A stretch of 6,297 nt of DNA from CAZEAN01 sp964510225 (GTDB lineage: Bacteria; Planctomycetota; Planctomycetia; Isosphaerales; Isosphaeraceae). The position numbers and the translations under genes are program-made. This document shows, one piece after another, positions 5,525 to 6,297 of the stretch (the stretch's first letter is position 1; every line of letters begins with the position of its first letter). The stretch lies in assembly GCA_964510225.1 (NCBI GenBank), contig CAZEAN010000214.1, positions 1 through 6,297 of the forward strand, given 5' to 3'. The notes beneath the pieces are model-generated. The model had not been told where the DNA came from. It worked only from the letters and a program-made list of their open reading frames with translations, and ran no database searches.

Positions 5525-6297
5525 CTAAAATTCATCCGAACTAATCACTTCACGACCATTGCGGGTTGAGAGAGCCTGGTAGACTCGAGGTTGAGCCACG
5601 CCCATCTGATAATCACCACACGAGCCGAACGTGATGCCGACAGGGTCGCCAAAAGGCTCCTCAACTTGCCAAGTATCAATAGTCTCCTTGACGAAGTGGA
5701 CTGAACCATCAGCGAAGGCGAAGTTGGCCCCGCCTGGATGGAAGCTAGAGGCGGCTTCGTATTTGACCCAGGTCCATCCTTGGTCATAGATCTGCGTTCT
5801 CATTCGTTTATGCGCATTAATCGGGAAGTTTGTGTCAAACAGCGTGTCAGTCCAGAATCCACCCTGCCACCAAAACCACCCACCTTCCAGTTCGGGGAAA
5901 GCACCGACTGCGTGCTCCCCAAAGAGGAAGGTTGTACTCGTACCGTCCTTGATGTCAGCGAGTGGGACGACACCACTATCAAAGATGGTTCCATTATTCT
6001 GCCGAACAAGTGTTGAGAAGCAGGGGTCATTGAGGTTGCCATTGATAGATCGGATAATGATGTCTTGGAAGAATGTGCCACGATTGCCCGCATAACTGGT
6101 GTACTGTTGGGTAGCACCATCGAAGGTGGCGTCGTAGCCTCCTAATGGAAGGGAGGCGGCCGCGTCGGGATCACTCGGGCACCAGAGCGTGGAGATCCCC
6201 ACACCAGGAGTAGTTAGATTAGGTGGGTTGAGTGCGGCAGTTTCAAAATTGTAGGTATCTGATGTCTGCGTTTGTTCCAAAAATGGCGCGATCTGGA
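5525..6297 (-). CDS. DUF1559 (H-X9-DG) pseudopilin-like protein, C-terminal part
   Basis: The reading frame is open to the right edge, so the N-terminus is missing; 256 residues plus the stop are visible. A TTG at 6280 is not a real start, because the family pattern continues upstream of it (QIAPFLEQ, where relatives have ILPFLEQ followed by YN and FNF). Recognisable DUF1559 blocks follow: LWCPSDP, a SYAGNRG segment, GVVPLADIKDGTSTTFLFGEH, and the H-X9-DG motif HPGGANFAFADG at 5740-5705, then SVHFVKETIDTW. The C-terminus PRVYQALSTRNGREVISSDEF matches the usual family ending. These proteins normally start with a type IV pilin-like prepilin leader and helix and are exported; planctomycete genomes hold dozens to hundreds of copies, of unknown function. 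The leader would lie beyond the window. It is followed by 247 bases without a gene and is probably its own transcription unit. Confidence 0.95.
   Translation of the reverse strand, partial: QIAPFLEQTQTSDTYNFETAALNPPNLTTPGVGISTLWCPSDPDAAASLPLGGYDATFDGATQQYTSYAGNRGTFFQDIIIRSINGNLNDPCFSTLVRQNNGTIFDSGVVPLADIKDGTSTTFLFGEHAVGAFPELEGGWFWWQGGFWTDTLFDTNFPINAHKRMRTQIYDQGWTWVKYEAASSFHPGGANFAFADGSVHFVKETIDTWQVEEPFGDPVGITFGSCGDYQMGVAQPRVYQALSTRNGREVISSDEF

Noticed and set aside
1..6297. CRISPR arrays, tRNA/rRNA genes, insertion sequences, toxin-antitoxin or defence genes
   Set aside because: I searched by eye on both strands for regularly spaced repeats, T-loop-like sequences, transposase motifs and known defence domains and saw none.

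Overview
The window looks like chromosomal DNA from a planctomycete. This rests on three protein types: a DUF1559 (H-X9-DG) pseudopilin-like protein at the right edge, a Ser/Thr kinase at the left edge whose N-terminal extension and GGLGEVFVA-type glycine loop are of a kind common in that phylum, and a small secreted protein with two HxCCGxC metal-binding-like domains. The assignment is recognition from memory, not a database search.

Layout, left to right. Positions 1-541 (minus) hold the first 180 residues of a protein kinase that runs off the left edge. Positions 542-1087 form a long divergent intergenic region. It has no gene I can defend, only a weak open minus frame, and ends with a plausible promoter and a good Shine-Dalgarno site for the next gene. 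Positions 1088-1609 (plus) encode the exported twin HMA-like protein. A perfect 8-bp GC-rich hairpin at 1653-1674 separates it from the convergent gene that follows.

Positions 5277 down to 1723 (minus) carry four genes in the same direction: an inositol-monophosphatase-family phosphatase, a DUF4188 protein (36-nt gap), a small MGSWG-type protein (25-nt gap) and a polytopic GT-C-like membrane protein (98-nt gap). The first three are spaced like an operon, and the fourth may be co-transcribed. Nothing in the sequence proves a shared pathway.

Positions 5278-5524 are an intergenic region with a long imperfect hairpin (5342-5383) and a small dyad over the phosphatase ribosome-binding site. Positions 5525-6297 (minus) are the C-terminal 256 residues of the DUF1559 protein, whose N-terminus lies beyond the right edge.

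I found no CRISPR array, tRNA, rRNA, insertion sequence or phage gene, and no strong evidence of a new defence or mobile system. The points most worth a second look are the tandem HxCCGxC protein, the phosphatase/DUF4188/MGSWG/GT-C cluster, the structured intergenic segment upstream of it, and two edge genes that a start-to-stop ORF search misses or mis-starts.
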